DNA of 64,000 bases from NCBI RefSeq assembly GCF_003633725.1, contig NZ_RBIJ01000001.1, positions 441,934-505,933 of the forward strand. The letters run 5' to 3'. The translations under genes were made by a program, and so were the position numbers. Position 1 is the first letter of the stretch. Each line of letters opens with the position of its first letter. The notes beneath the pieces were generated by a model. That model worked only from the letters and a program-made list of their open reading frames with translations, did no database searches and was not told where the DNA came from. Positions 16,461-25,578 of the stretch are shown here, one piece after another. Source of the DNA: Brockia lithotrophica (GTDB lineage: Bacteria > Bacillota > Bacilli > Thermicanales > DSM-22653).

Positions 16461-17816
16461 TTACTTCGCGCGTTCCTTGGCGCGATCGATCGCCGCCTGA
16501 GCGGCCTGCGCGGCAGCCTTGAGCGCGTCGTCCGGCGACTTCTGTCCCAAGAGGGCCGCCTGGATTTCCTTGTCGATCTCCTTGAGGGCGGCATCAAACC
16601 CGGGAATCCTCGGATCAAAGAACCCGTAGTCGAACTGCTGGGTTCCCACGCCGTAGGCGGGATTTTGGGCGACGTAGTCCTCCCACTCCTTCGTCTTGAG
16701 CGCCGAATAGCGGATGGGGAGATATCCCGTGGACTTCGCCCAAAAGACCGTGTTGTCCGTGTTCAGGAGGTACTTGATGAAAAGCCACGCCGCAAGCTTC
16801 TCCTCGGGTTTGGCCGAATCGAACACGGCCACGGCGTTCCCGGCAAAGGCCACCGCCTTTTCTTTCCCCGCCGGCACGGGAGCGGCAGCCCAATGGATGT
16901 TCCCTTCGGCAGCTTTGGCCACAAAGGGAATTCCCGCCGAGGAGCCAATGTACATCCCTACGTCGCCGCGGCCGAAGGGGTTTGACATGTACTGATCCTC
17001 TCCGGCGAGTCGGGCGACCTTCTCCTGGAAAAGCCCCACGAGGAAGCCTAGGGCTTCCCTGCCCTCAGGGCTATCGAAGAGGACCTTGCCCGTAGCTTCG
17101 TCGACGTAGCGCCCTCCCGCCTGCCTTACCCATTGGTGGAACTGCCAGCCCACAGAGTTTTCAAAGCCCATTCCGATTACGCGCCTGCCGTTCTTTTCTC
17201 CCGTGAGCTTTTTCGCCGCCTCCTTGAGCTCGTCCCACGTTTTGGGCGGCTGAAGCCCCGCCTCCCGGAAGTAGTCCGTGTTGTAGTAGAGGATTTGCGT
17301 GCTCTTGCTGAAGGGGAGCGAGTAGTACTTCCCGTCCCACTGGTTGGCCTTGCGGAAGACCTCTACGATGTCGTCGAGTTCTTGCTTGCTCCAACCGATT
17401 TCCGAGTTCTCGATGTACGGCGTGAGGTCGGCGACGAGCCCGTTTTGCCGGAAGTCCGTCACCCAAGTCTCGATCACCTGAGCCATGACGGGAAGCGTGT
17501 GGGACTTCGCCGCCGCGACGAGCTTTTGCTGCAGATCGCCGTAGTTCCCCTGAGCCTCGAGCTTGATCCGAACGTCGGGATGTTCCTTCATGAAGTTTTC
17601 CGCAATCGTCCTCAGGGCCTCTTCGTGCTTTCCCGTCATCGCGTGCCAAAAGGTGACCTCCACGGGCCCCGTGAGCTTTGTCGCGATGCTCGAAGTTTCG
17701 GCGGGTGCAGAGGTCTTCTGCGTTTCGCTCCCTCGACAGCCGCCCATGGTGAGGGCAGCAAGGAGGACGGCGACAAGAAGGATGCCGAGACGTCGGGCGA
17801 AAGGCGCGCGGCGCAT
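16461..17816 (-). CDS. ugpB: ABC importer substrate-binding lipoprotein, UgpB-like
   Basis: 451 residues. The signal peptide ends in a lipobox with Cys27 (LTMGGC), then a family-1 solute-binding fold begins at VEVTFWHAMTGKHEEAL. The YYSLPFSKSTQILYYN and WEDYVAQNPAYG regions are characteristic of glycerol-3-phosphate binding proteins. It would be anchored outside the cell and feed the UgpA/UgpE permease. It is the last gene of the operon, 134 bases after ugpE, with GGGAGGG six bases before its ATG. The substrate (sn-glycerol-3-phosphate or phosphodiesters) is inferred from family and the upstream Pho box. Confidence 0.88.
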   Translation of the reverse strand: MRRAPFARRLGILLVAVLLAALTMGGCRGSETQKTSAPAETSSIATKLTGPVEVTFWHAMTGKHEEALRTIAENFMKEHPDVRIKLEAQGNYGDLQQKLVAAAKSHTLPVMAQVIETWVTDFRQNGLVADLTPYIENSEIGWSKQELDDIVEVFRKANQWDGKYYSLPFSKSTQILYYNTDYFREAGLQPPKTWDELKEAAKKLTGEKNGRRVIGMGFENSVGWQFHQWVRQAGGRYVDEATGKVLFDSPEGREALGFLVGLFQEKVARLAGEDQYMSNPFGRGDVGMYIGSSAGIPFVAKAAEGNIHWAAAPVPAGKEKAVAFAGNAVAVFDSAKPEEKLAAWLFIKYLLNTDNTVFWAKSTGYLPIRYSALKTKEWEDYVAQNPAYGVGTQQFDYGFFDPRIPGFDAALKEIDKEIQAALLGQKSPDDALKAAAQAAQAAIDRAKERAK

Positions 17817-17950
17817 GTCGTACCCTCCCTCTTCTTTCCCGTACTCGCCTCTCTATCGCCAGGCCGCACGTCGCGTTGCGGCTCGTACTTTCCGCCCTCC
17901 CCGCGCCCGCCGGCGGACCGGGCATCTGTCGGGACGAAAGGCTTTCTCCT

Positions 17951-18775
17951 TCATCCCTTGATTCCCGCACGGGAAATTCCCTCGACGATGTGGCGTTGAA
18001 AGAGGAGAAAGAGGACAACCATGGGAACGATCACAAAGGCCGAGGCCGCCATGAGGAGCTCGTACGCGGTACCCGCCTCCGTGGTAAACGCCGTAAGACC
18101 TACGGGGAGCGTCCGCATTTCCCTGCTGTTTGTGACGATGAGAGGCCAGAGGAAGGCGTTCCAACTGCCGATCGCCTTGAGGAGGGCGATCGTCACGAGC
18201 GCGGGTCTCGTGATCGGCACGAGGATTTCCCAGAGAAAGCGAAAGTCGCCGGCTCCGTCGACGCGGGCCGCGTACCCGAGTTCCTTCGGGACGGACAGAA
18301 GGTGCTGTCGGTAGAGGAAGATCGCAAAGACGCTCGCCGTCCAGGGGACGATGAGCGCCGCATACGTGTCGATCCACCCGAGCCTCGTGAGGGTGAGGTA
18401 GTTGGGTACGAGGAGGACCTCCCCGGGAACCATCATCGTCCCGAGGAGGAGGCTGAAGAGCACCTCCCTTCCCCAAAACCGAATTCGCGCGAAGGCGTAC
18501 GCGGCGAGGACCGTCGTGAGAAGTTCCCCGAGGGTAGAGAGGGTCGTGACGATCACGCTGTTCACGAAGTAGCGGCCGAAGGGCGCCATGCGCAGGGCCT
18601 CGGCGTAATTTTCCCAATGCGGGGGAACGGGCACCCAAACGGGCGGAAGTACGGCAACTTGGTTGGGAGTCTTAAGCGAAGTAGAGAGCATCCAGAGGAA
18701 AGGAAGGAGCATGAGGACGCCGCCGAGAAAGAGGAGGAGGTAGATCGTCCCTTTCGAGAGCGCGTCGCGCACCAC
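17951..18775 (-). CDS. ugpE: ABC sugar-phosphate permease, UgpE/MalG type
   Basis: 274-residue inner-membrane permease with about six transmembrane helices (first at LLLFLGGVLMLLPFLWMLS). The EAA loop is at GYAARVDGAGDFRFLWEILVP, which contacts the ATPase. It pairs with UgpA. GTG 18775 has AGGAGG nine bases upstream and starts 25 bases after the ugpA stop. Confidence 0.9.
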   Translation of the reverse strand: MVRDALSKGTIYLLLFLGGVLMLLPFLWMLSTSLKTPNQVAVLPPVWVPVPPHWENYAEALRMAPFGRYFVNSVIVTTLSTLGELLTTVLAAYAFARIRFWGREVLFSLLLGTMMVPGEVLLVPNYLTLTRLGWIDTYAALIVPWTASVFAIFLYRQHLLSVPKELGYAARVDGAGDFRFLWEILVPITRPALVTIALLKAIGSWNAFLWPLIVTNSREMRTLPVGLTAFTTEAGTAYELLMAASAFVIVPMVVLFLLFQRHIVEGISRAGIKG

Positions 18776-18800
18776 GCGAGTCCGCCTCCTAAGTTGAAGC

Positions 18801-19694
18801 TCATCGGTTGTAGACGATCCTTCGTCCGATCCACAACTGAAGGAGAGTGAGGAGGAACGTGAGGAGGAAAAGGACGTACGAGGCCGCTGCAGCCACGGCG
18901 TAGTCTTGTTCGCGGTAAAACTTCTCGAAGATGTAAAACACCAAGGTGAGAGCGCTGCGCACGGGTCCCGCGTTTCCGCCGAAGAGGGCGTACACCTCGT
19001 CGAACACCTTAAAGGCGCCGATCACGGAAACGACGGAGACGAAAAAGGTCGTCGGCGCGAGAAGCGGAAAGGTCACGTGCCAGAAACGCTGCCATGCCGT
19101 CGCATGGTCCACGCGGGCCGCCTGCTCGTACACTTCTGGAATGCTGGAAAGCCCAGCGAGAAAGATGAGGATGTTGTACCCCAGGCTCTTCCAAATGGCG
19201 AGGATCACGAGAGAAGGGAGCGCCCACTTTGGACTCGTAAGCCACGGGATTGGAGAAATTCCGAACCAGGACAGTACGTAGTTCAACAGGCCATAGTCCG
19301 TATGGAAAATCCACCGCCAGACGACGGAAATCGCCACGACGGACGTCACCACCGGGAGAAAGTACACCGTGCGAAAGGCAGCCATGCCGGGAAGTCGTTG
19401 ACGAAGGAGGAGGGCAAAGCCGAGGGAAAGCGCAAGGGATGCCGGCACGACGCCGAGGACAAAAAGCACCGTGTTGCGGAGAGCCCGCCAAAAGCTGGGA
19501 TCGTGAAAGAGGTATACGTAGTTGTCGACGCCGTAGCGGTACACGACATCGCGATAGTAGTCGTAGTCGGCGTAAAAGCTCAAAAGCAACGAAGAAAAAA
19601 TCGGATAGACGGTAAACACCCCTAAAACCACGAGGGCAGGGGCGAGGTAAAGCGACGCCTTGAGAAACGAAGAGAGGGTAGGGCGTTCGTCCAC
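18801..19694 (-). CDS. ugpA: ABC sugar-phosphate permease, UgpA/MalF type
   Basis: 297-residue permease with six predicted helices (first at LYLAPALVVLGVFTVYPIF). The EAA loop is YEQAARVDHATAWQRFWHVTFP. The length fits UgpA rather than the longer MalF. GTG 19694 starts three bases after the ATPase stop with GAGGGG upstream, so the two are translationally linked. Confidence 0.9.
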   Translation of the reverse strand: MDERPTLSSFLKASLYLAPALVVLGVFTVYPIFSSLLLSFYADYDYYRDVVYRYGVDNYVYLFHDPSFWRALRNTVLFVLGVVPASLALSLGFALLLRQRLPGMAAFRTVYFLPVVTSVVAISVVWRWIFHTDYGLLNYVLSWFGISPIPWLTSPKWALPSLVILAIWKSLGYNILIFLAGLSSIPEVYEQAARVDHATAWQRFWHVTFPLLAPTTFFVSVVSVIGAFKVFDEVYALFGGNAGPVRSALTLVFYIFEKFYREQDYAVAAAASYVLFLLTFLLTLLQLWIGRRIVYNR

Positions 19695-19697
19695 GGC

Positions 19698-20888
19698 CTA
19701 CACCCCTCTCGAGCGCAAGAGTTCGGAATCCCTCGCATCCGCATCGCGGCGCACGCGAAGGCGCAGGTTTTTCCCGTCGGCGTCGAAGACGTGTACGCGG
19801 GAGGCGTCGATCCCCACGATTACCCGATCGCCCGCCCGGTATGGGGAAGACGACGGAGCGACGAGGCGAAGGTCGCCGGCGGAGGTACGTACCTTGTACA
19901 GCACGTCTCGCCCGACAACCTCCCTGTGGACGACAAGACCCGGAAACTCGTTTGCCGCCGGAGAACCTTCTGCGCCCTCCCCCGCCTCCAAAAGGGGGAA
20001 GGGGGGTGTCCCCTCCGACCGAGAAGGACGAAGGCTCGCCGCTTCAGGACGTACGCCCAGCTCATACGCCGCACCGGGACGAAGTTCGGCAAACTCCTCG
20101 GGGGAGACTTGTACCTCGAGCCCGCCGGAAAGGGAAAATCTCCCGCTTCCGGCGTACTCGGCGGGAAAGAAGTTCATCGGCGGGTTCCCGACGAAATGGG
20201 CGACGAAACGATCTAGAGGAAATTCGTACAGTTCTTCCGGAGGAGCGAACTGCACCGCCTTTCCGTCGCGCATTACGAGAATCCGGTCGGCGAGCGAAAG
20301 GGCCTCTTCTTGGTCGTGGGTTACGAGAACCGTCGTGATCCCCACCTCACGCTGCACGCGGCGAATCTCTTCTCGCATTTCGAGGCGCAGGCGAGCATCG
20401 AGGTTGGAAAGCGGTTCGTCGAGAAGCAGAAGGTCGGGGCGTTTCACGAGCGCCCGGGCAATGGCCACCCTTTGCTGCTGACCTCCCGAAAGCTGGGATG
20501 GCTTTCGCTCCAAGAGGTGGTCGATGTAGAGCATGCGGGCTACGGCGAGCACCCTTTCCCGGCGTTCTTCCCGCGGTCGGCGCTGCATGTGCAAAGGGAA
20601 GGCGATGTTCTCGAAAACGCTCATATGCGGGTACAGGGCGTAATTTTGAAAGACGAGGCCCACGTTCCTTCGCTCCGGCGGGAGCGCGTTCACCACGCGC
20701 CCGTCGAAGCGGATTTCTCCCTCGGTAGGTACGTACAACCCCGCGAGGAGGAAGAGGGTGGTCGACTTGCCGCACCCGCTCGGGCCCAAGATCACGACGA
20801 ACTCGCCCGAAGCAAACTCCACACTCAGCGCGTCTACGGCCGTCACCTTTCCGAACCGCATGGAGACCCTTTCGAGCGCGACGCGCAC
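19698..20888 (-). CDS. ugpC: ABC importer ATPase, UgpC/MsmX/MalK type
   Basis: 396 residues. Walker A GPSGCGKST, signature LSGGQQQRVAIARAL, Walker B LLLLDEPLSNLD and the switch His in VTHDQEEALSLADR are all intact, followed by the C-terminal OB-fold (MOI/TOBE) domain. A Gly/Pro/Glu-rich insert (TPPFPLLEAGEGAEGSP) splits that domain at about residues 285-310. GTG 20888 is preferred (GGAGG seven bases upstream) over a longer frame. It is first in the ugp operon, unlike E. coli where the ATPase is last-but-one. Confidence 0.9.
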   Translation of the reverse strand: MRVALERVSMRFGKVTAVDALSVEFASGEFVVILGPSGCGKSTTLFLLAGLYVPTEGEIRFDGRVVNALPPERRNVGLVFQNYALYPHMSVFENIAFPLHMQRRPREERRERVLAVARMLYIDHLLERKPSQLSGGQQQRVAIARALVKRPDLLLLDEPLSNLDARLRLEMREEIRRVQREVGITTVLVTHDQEEALSLADRILVMRDGKAVQFAPPEELYEFPLDRFVAHFVGNPPMNFFPAEYAGSGRFSLSGGLEVQVSPEEFAELRPGAAYELGVRPEAASLRPSRSEGTPPFPLLEAGEGAEGSPAANEFPGLVVHREVVGRDVLYKVRTSAGDLRLVAPSSSPYRAGDRVIVGIDASRVHVFDADGKNLRLRVRRDADARDSELLRSRGV

Positions 20889-20988
20889 TCCGACCCCTCC
20901 CCGGCAAGATCGGACACAAAAAGGCATCTACATACCCGCGGACCCTCAGAACCTGCTGCGGCCCATACCTTCGTGAGGGCCGCATTTC

Positions 20989-21054
20989 AACATACCACAT
21001 GGAATGCGCACGAAACGTTAAGATTACGTAAGGTGTCTGTAAAGCGTCTGTAAA
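20989..21054 (-). promoter_or_regulatory. Four-repeat PhoP/PhoB-type box with promoter upstream of the ugp operon
   Basis: Read on the minus strand, four hexamers TTTACA, TTTACA, CTTACG and TTAACG follow each other at exact 11-base spacing (plus-strand blocks starting at 21049, 21038, 21027 and 21016). This is the direct-repeat architecture of Bacillus Pho boxes (TTAACA-like hexamers with 5-base gaps). A -10-like TATGTT lies 21 bases downstream (plus 20989-20994). The operon would therefore be induced by phosphate starvation. The response regulator is not in the window. Confidence 0.75.
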
Positions 21055-21120
21055 CCGGGCGAGAAATACGGGACCACTTGCGGGAGATTCTAGACCGACG
21101 AAAGAACACCGGGCGAGCAC

Positions 21121-21145
21121 AAAAAAAACCCATCCCGAGGATGGG
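21121..21145 (-). terminator. Rho-independent terminator of the ABC-2 exporter operon
   Basis: On the minus strand CCCATCC/GGATGGG with a 3-base loop runs directly into eight T, about 50 bases after the last gene of the exporter module. Confidence 0.92.
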
Positions 21146-21196
21146 CACGCTGTGTACGTATCTTTTTGGTAGGTCTCAGGAGGAAGGGCCTTGGAG

Positions 21197-21754
21197 TTAA
21201 CGCCTCGTCAACCTCAATGCCACTGTAACGGCATTGAGGACGCCGACGGCGATGACCAGGTAGTAGGCGCCTTCGCCAAGATAGAAGGAAGAGGCGGTAT
21301 TCTCACCGGCGGCTTGGAAACCAAAGATCAGGAGTCCTCCGGGAGCGAGCTGGAAGGAGGGCAAGCCAGCAAAATCGCCGATAATGAAGACGATAAACGC
21401 AAGGATAAAGAGACCCAAAGAAGTCAAAAATGCACCTCCGACCAGGGCAAGAAGCACCTGTCCCGCTCCTTTGATCATGTGGACGGCTCCTTTCCGCATG
21501 CGGTGAACCCTCTGCTTTACATAGGTCCGCCATGTGTCCACAGTTCGTCGCCAATGGTGATAAAATGGACTGTCGTTAAATATAGGTAAAAGGGTCGAAG
21601 TTTGCGCGAGAAAAGGGGGCGCAGCTGCCAGCCATAAACGATCGCTCGAGTTCGCCCATTCGTCGTGAAGGAACCACCCTTGACCATCGGATTGGAGGCT
21701 AACTCCCGGAGCCAGGGTCCAAACATTTGTCGAAGACCTTCCTTCACGGCCCAT
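21197..21754 (-). CDS. Hypothetical membrane protein of the ABC-2 exporter module
   Basis: 185 residues from ATG 21754, which has GGAGG seven bases upstream and overlaps the permease stop by 11 bases. The N-terminal about 90 residues are soluble and Trp-rich. Two hydrophobic segments follow (about 100-130, VLLALVGGAFLTSLGLFIL, and about 160-180, AYYLVIAVGVLNAVTVAL). No family was recognised. Tight coupling to the permease suggests an accessory subunit or an immunity-type partner. The codons are less GC-rich than those of neighbours. Confidence 0.7.
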   Translation of the reverse strand: MGREGRSSTNVWTLAPGVSLQSDGQGWFLHDEWANSSDRLWLAAAPPFLAQTSTLLPIFNDSPFYHHWRRTVDTWRTYVKQRVHRMRKGAVHMIKGAGQVLLALVGGAFLTSLGLFILAFIVFIIGDFAGLPSFQLAPGGLLIFGFQAAGENTASSFYLGEGAYYLVIAVGVLNAVTVALRLTRR

Positions 21755-23153
21755 CGCGGCGCCTCCACTTTTCGGCAATGATGGCAAAGCCGATTCCCAA
21801 GGAAATGAAGCCTAGGCTGGATATTATGAATCCCACAGGACGGGGAAACAGGGATTCCAACATCTGGGCTCCCCTGTACAGAACGACCGAAGCCAGAGCG
21901 AACAGCACCGCATTCATGAGCCCTTGGAGGGTATCCTCGTCCCGTAATGGCACCGCGACGCCCCACGCCAAGGCCAAGGAGTAAGTCACGAGGGCATAAA
22001 TGGTAGCCTGACCCAGGTTTGGCACCAGGATTTCCGCGTTCAAGCCTATGAGAAAGCCTACGCCCATGAAGAGGATCACCCAGGCCATACTGGCGAGGGC
22101 GATGGTACCCATGGCCTTGGCTAAGACATAGTCGGTAGGACGCAGGGGGAGGCTGCGGATCCATATCTCCAGAGGAAGATCGATAGCCCGAGCCCTAAGG
22201 ACCATCAGAGCCAACGAAAAGGCTCCCAGGTAAAGGGCTGTCGGGACATAAAGGAGCTCTCTCACGTAGGGGGAAGGGTTCAATCCTTCGCCAGCCCAGG
22301 GCCTCCAGAGGAGGAGTCCAAGGAATAGCCAGATACCTCCTATGGAAGGGGCGAGAATGATCTTTGTGTTGGTATCTCGCAGGATGTTCCGGGATTCATA
22401 GCCCAACCACGCCCACCGTCCGCGGGGAAAAGGCATTCGGTGGCCGAGGGGCGGTTGATCCATTCGGGTACGAACGTCCCCATCCGTCGACCACGAAAAG
22501 CGGTTTAGGAGCCACCGCCAGGCCAACCAATCCAAGATAAGAAGTACCCCGATGCTCCCCACCAGAAGAGGCCCCGGCCGAAAGACGTCGAGCCAAGGGG
22601 TTCCGGTGAGAAACCAGAGGATGGCTCCGATAGCCCCGGCGAAAAGGGCCCAACCCCGTCCTACCGCCAGCTTTCCGATCAAAGTTAACCAGGCAGTGCT
22701 AGTCATCAAGATGACGACACCTACTCCTCCAACCGCCATACCAGGCAAGGAAAGGTACCCACGCTGGGTGAGAGCCAGGAACACCGGTGCCGTGAGGAGC
22801 AAGGAAAAGATCCCGGTAGCCAGGAAAAGAGGGGTAGTGCTTCCGAAGAGGAGAGCACCATCAGTCACGGGCAGGGCTTGGTGGAAACCCTTCGGGATAA
22901 GGCGCCGGGCATCGACAAGAAGGAATGCCAGAACGGTACCGACGGCTAGGATACGCACGAAGTAGAGGATCAAGAAATCTAGCACCGGTGTCGACGCGGT
23001 GAAAGTGATTCGAAAGAGAGCTACGTCTGCCAACGAAAGGCCCAAGAGTGCCAGCAAAACGACAGTCCACACCCATGGAGCGTCCCACACCAAAGCCGTA
23101 AGGCTTCGGCGGATTTCAAGGAGTCTCATTCGGCTGATGAGCCACCAATTCAC
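21744..23153 (-). CDS. ABC-2 type transporter permease (large, multi-pass)
   Basis: 469 residues with roughly ten to twelve hydrophobic segments and no soluble domain. It resembles large exporter permeases encoded with a single ATPase, for example of antibiotic or peptide export systems; the substrate is unknown. GTG 23153 has GGAGGG nine bases upstream; a GTG seven codons earlier and an ATG eight codons later are alternatives. It overlaps the upstream ATPase gene by 38 bases. Confidence 0.78.
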   Translation of the reverse strand: MNWWLISRMRLLEIRRSLTALVWDAPWVWTVVLLALLGLSLADVALFRITFTASTPVLDFLILYFVRILAVGTVLAFLLVDARRLIPKGFHQALPVTDGALLFGSTTPLFLATGIFSLLLTAPVFLALTQRGYLSLPGMAVGGVGVVILMTSTAWLTLIGKLAVGRGWALFAGAIGAILWFLTGTPWLDVFRPGPLLVGSIGVLLILDWLAWRWLLNRFSWSTDGDVRTRMDQPPLGHRMPFPRGRWAWLGYESRNILRDTNTKIILAPSIGGIWLFLGLLLWRPWAGEGLNPSPYVRELLYVPTALYLGAFSLALMVLRARAIDLPLEIWIRSLPLRPTDYVLAKAMGTIALASMAWVILFMGVGFLIGLNAEILVPNLGQATIYALVTYSLALAWGVAVPLRDEDTLQGLMNAVLFALASVVLYRGAQMLESLFPRPVGFIISSLGFISLGIGFAIIAEKWRRRDGP

Positions 23154-23940
23154 GGAGAAGCTCCCTCCGCTCACCGCCGCCTACCGCAAAGAGAAAAGCT
23201 TCTGCCAGGTCGGAGGCGTGATATCGGGCCTTCAATTCCTCTGCAGACCCCTGAGCTGCAATGCGACTACTATGGACGAAGTAGAACCGGTCAGCTACCT
23301 TTTCGGCAAAGGGAAGGTCATGCGTCGCAAGCAATACGGCTACCCCTTGCTGCGCCAAAGCATGGAAGAGGTCCCGCACTAATACCACCGTCGCCGGGTC
23401 TAACCCAGAAGTGGGTTCGTCACAAATGAAAACGCGAGGCCGAGGGAGAAGGGCCGCGGCCAACTGTACCTTTTTCCGCATCCCGTGGGAATACCCCTTC
23501 ATGAGGCGATCGGCCGCACCGGAGAGATCCAGATAGGCCAGCCATCGTTCGATGGCGGACTCCGCTTCGGAGCGGGGATTTTCATAGAGGGCGGCGATAA
23601 AACGAAGGAATTCTCGTGCGGTGAGGAACTCGGGCACCTCATGGGATGCTGGGACAAAACCCAGATGGCGGCGCAGGCGCCAGAGGTCGGGGGGAAGAGG
23701 GGCGGGGCGACGAGACTCGGGAGCGGTTCCCCAAGTGTAGTCCAGAACCCGTACGCGACCACGAGAAGGGGAAAGGATCCCGGCGACAATGTTCATCAAG
23801 GTGGTTTTGCCTGCCCCGTTGGGACCGACCAGGGCGACGATTTCGCCCGCTCGTACCTTGAGGTCGGCATCCTGAATTCCCGGCACTTCCCCAAACCATC
23901 GAGTGACCCCATCCGCCTCTACCAGCACCGCATTCGTCAA
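23116..23940 (-). CDS. ABC-2 exporter ATPase
   Basis: 274 residues with Walker A GPNGAGKTTLMN, a signature region YSHGMRKKVQLAAALL (SHGMRKK in place of SGGQ), Walker B VFICDEPTSGLD and the switch His in LLATHDLPFAEKV. This pattern is typical of CcmA/NatA-like export ATPases. The start is TTG 23940 with AAAGGTGG upstream. It is first in a three-gene module, 78 bases behind the oxidoreductase gamma gene and with no clear promoter of its own. Confidence 0.88.
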   Translation of the reverse strand: MTNAVLVEADGVTRWFGEVPGIQDADLKVRAGEIVALVGPNGAGKTTLMNIVAGILSPSRGRVRVLDYTWGTAPESRRPAPLPPDLWRLRRHLGFVPASHEVPEFLTAREFLRFIAALYENPRSEAESAIERWLAYLDLSGAADRLMKGYSHGMRKKVQLAAALLPRPRVFICDEPTSGLDPATVVLVRDLFHALAQQGVAVLLATHDLPFAEKVADRFYFVHSSRIAAQGSAEELKARYHASDLAEAFLFAVGGGERRELLRELVAHQPNETP

Positions 23941-24018
23941 AAGAAACCACCTTTCCCATCAAATATCCGAAAAGTTCGGCCCACTTTTCCAGGAAGACGA
24001 GAAGGGGCTTCTCTTCCC

Positions 24019-24675
24019 TCAAACCGCCGAGCGCACCGCCTCGAAGCCCGTCTCCAAGGCGCGTTCGTTGGCCGGGATGAGGCGGTGGCGATGAGGCGGC
24101 AAGACTTCACGTAAGGCGAGTTTGAGGTAGGCGAGATCGACGACTCCCGTCAAGGCGGCATACGCGCCCACGAGCACGTTTACAGCGACGCGTGCGTCGC
24201 CGATCTCTTCCGCAAGGGAGGTGGCGGGAATCCCGAGCAGGCGACCGAGCTTCACTTCGAGATTTGACCGAACGTCGGGGGGAAGCTCGACGATCGAAGC
24301 GTTATAGAGGACGATGCCTCCCTCCCGCACCTTCGGGACGAAGCGGTCGAAGGAAGGGCGGTTCATGGCGAGGACAGCGGTAGGGGCGAAGACGAGCGGC
24401 GAGACGACGGGGCGACGCGAGAGGACGACGGCGCTGTAGGCCGTTCCCCCGCGTTGTTCGGCGCCGTATGCGGGGACCCAGCTCACGTGTAGCCCCTGCA
24501 TCATCCCCGCCTGGGCGAGGAGAATCCCCCCCGTAAGCACGCCTTGCCCGCCGAAGCCGGCGACGACCACTTCTTCGGGAGGCAATGGCGGAGCCGCATC
24601 CCCCATCCCCGGGCCGAGGGCCGAAACCGAGGCGCTTTCGACTTTTCCAGGCGGAAATCCCCTGTATCCTTCCAT
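24019..24675 (-). CDS. 2-oxoacid:ferredoxin oxidoreductase gamma subunit
   Basis: 218 residues of the pyruvate/ketoisovalerate oxidoreductase catalytic gamma family. VVVAGFGGQGVLTGGILLAQAG at about residue 36 and WVPAYGAEQRGGTAYS are diagnostic. With the alpha, beta and ferredoxin subunits it oxidatively decarboxylates a 2-oxoacid to acyl-CoA and reduces ferredoxin. ATG 24675 has GGGGGAG seven bases upstream; the first about 35 residues are an unconserved extension. It is last of the four-gene operon. Confidence 0.92.
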   Translation of the reverse strand: MEGYRGFPPGKVESASVSALGPGMGDAAPPLPPEEVVVAGFGGQGVLTGGILLAQAGMMQGLHVSWVPAYGAEQRGGTAYSAVVLSRRPVVSPLVFAPTAVLAMNRPSFDRFVPKVREGGIVLYNASIVELPPDVRSNLEVKLGRLLGIPATSLAEEIGDARVAVNVLVGAYAALTGVVDLAYLKLALREVLPPHRHRLIPANERALETGFEAVRSAV

Positions 24676-24708
24676 AGGTGCTCTCCCCCGTTCGTACCCT
24701 TTTATCGC

Positions 24709-25578
24709 TCAGGCGAGCGGTTTCCAACCTTCGGGGACCTTGATCTCCCCCAGGGGGTAGTACTTTACGACCTCTGTTTCGATGTAGCGCAAGGCATCTA
24801 CGGGATCCATCTTCCAGTTGATGGGGCAACTCGAGAGAAACTCGACCAGAGAAAACCCGAGCCCTTGGAGTTGCACCTCAAACGCACGCTTCAAGACGCG
24901 CTTTGCCCGCAGAACTTCTTTGGGGGAAGTGACCGTAACGCGGGCGAGGTATACCGCACCTTCGAGCGAGGCGAGCATCTCGGGCATGCGGATGGGAAAT
25001 CCCGTAAGCGCCGGATCGCGACCCGCAGGAGAGGTCGTCGTCCGCATCCCCGGAAGGGTGGTAGGGGCCATTTGTCCGCCTGTCATGCCGTAGACCCCGT
25101 TGTTCACGAGAATCGCCGTGACGCGTTCGCCGCGGGCGGCGGCGTGCACGGTTTCCGCCGTGCCGATGGAGGCGAGGTCACCGTCTCCCTGATAGGTAAA
25201 GACAAAACGGTCCGGAAGCACGCGCTTCACACCCGTCGCCACGGCAAGGGCCCGCCCGTGGGCGGCGGAGATCATGTCTACGTTCAGGTAGTCGTAGATG
25301 AGCACGGAACAGCCGATGCTCCCCACGCCCACCGTCCGTTCGAGGAGGTCGAGCTCTTCGAGGACTTCGGCCACGAGGCGGTGGATGATCCCATGCGTGC
25401 AGCCGGGGCAGTAAATCGTGTGTGCCTCCGTAAGTCCGCGGGGGCGAGCAAACACGACCTTTTTCTGGTCGACGCCTCCTTCCCTTTCCCGCACTAGGGA
25501 ACTTTTGGGGGAGGTCGTCTGTACGCCGGCGCCTTCTTCTACGGCTGGTCCTCGGGATTCGCGAACCTCTTGGCTCAT
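24709..25578 (-). CDS. vorA: 2-oxoacid:ferredoxin oxidoreductase beta subunit (TPP-binding)
   Basis: 289 residues. The thiamine-diphosphate motif GDGDLASIGTAET plus ILVNNGVYGMTGGQ and the Cys-containing IYCPGCTHG near the N-terminus identify the beta subunit that holds TPP. ATG 25578 overlaps the alpha stop as ATGA. The first about 40 residues are a low-complexity extension. The preferred 2-oxoacid (branched-chain or 2-oxoglutarate) cannot be fixed from sequence; the alpha subunit looks most like VorB. Confidence 0.92.
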   Translation of the reverse strand: MSQEVRESRGPAVEEGAGVQTTSPKSSLVREREGGVDQKKVVFARPRGLTEAHTIYCPGCTHGIIHRLVAEVLEELDLLERTVGVGSIGCSVLIYDYLNVDMISAAHGRALAVATGVKRVLPDRFVFTYQGDGDLASIGTAETVHAAARGERVTAILVNNGVYGMTGGQMAPTTLPGMRTTTSPAGRDPALTGFPIRMPEMLASLEGAVYLARVTVTSPKEVLRAKRVLKRAFEVQLQGLGFSLVEFLSSCPINWKMDPVDALRYIETEVVKYYPLGEIKVPEGWKPLA

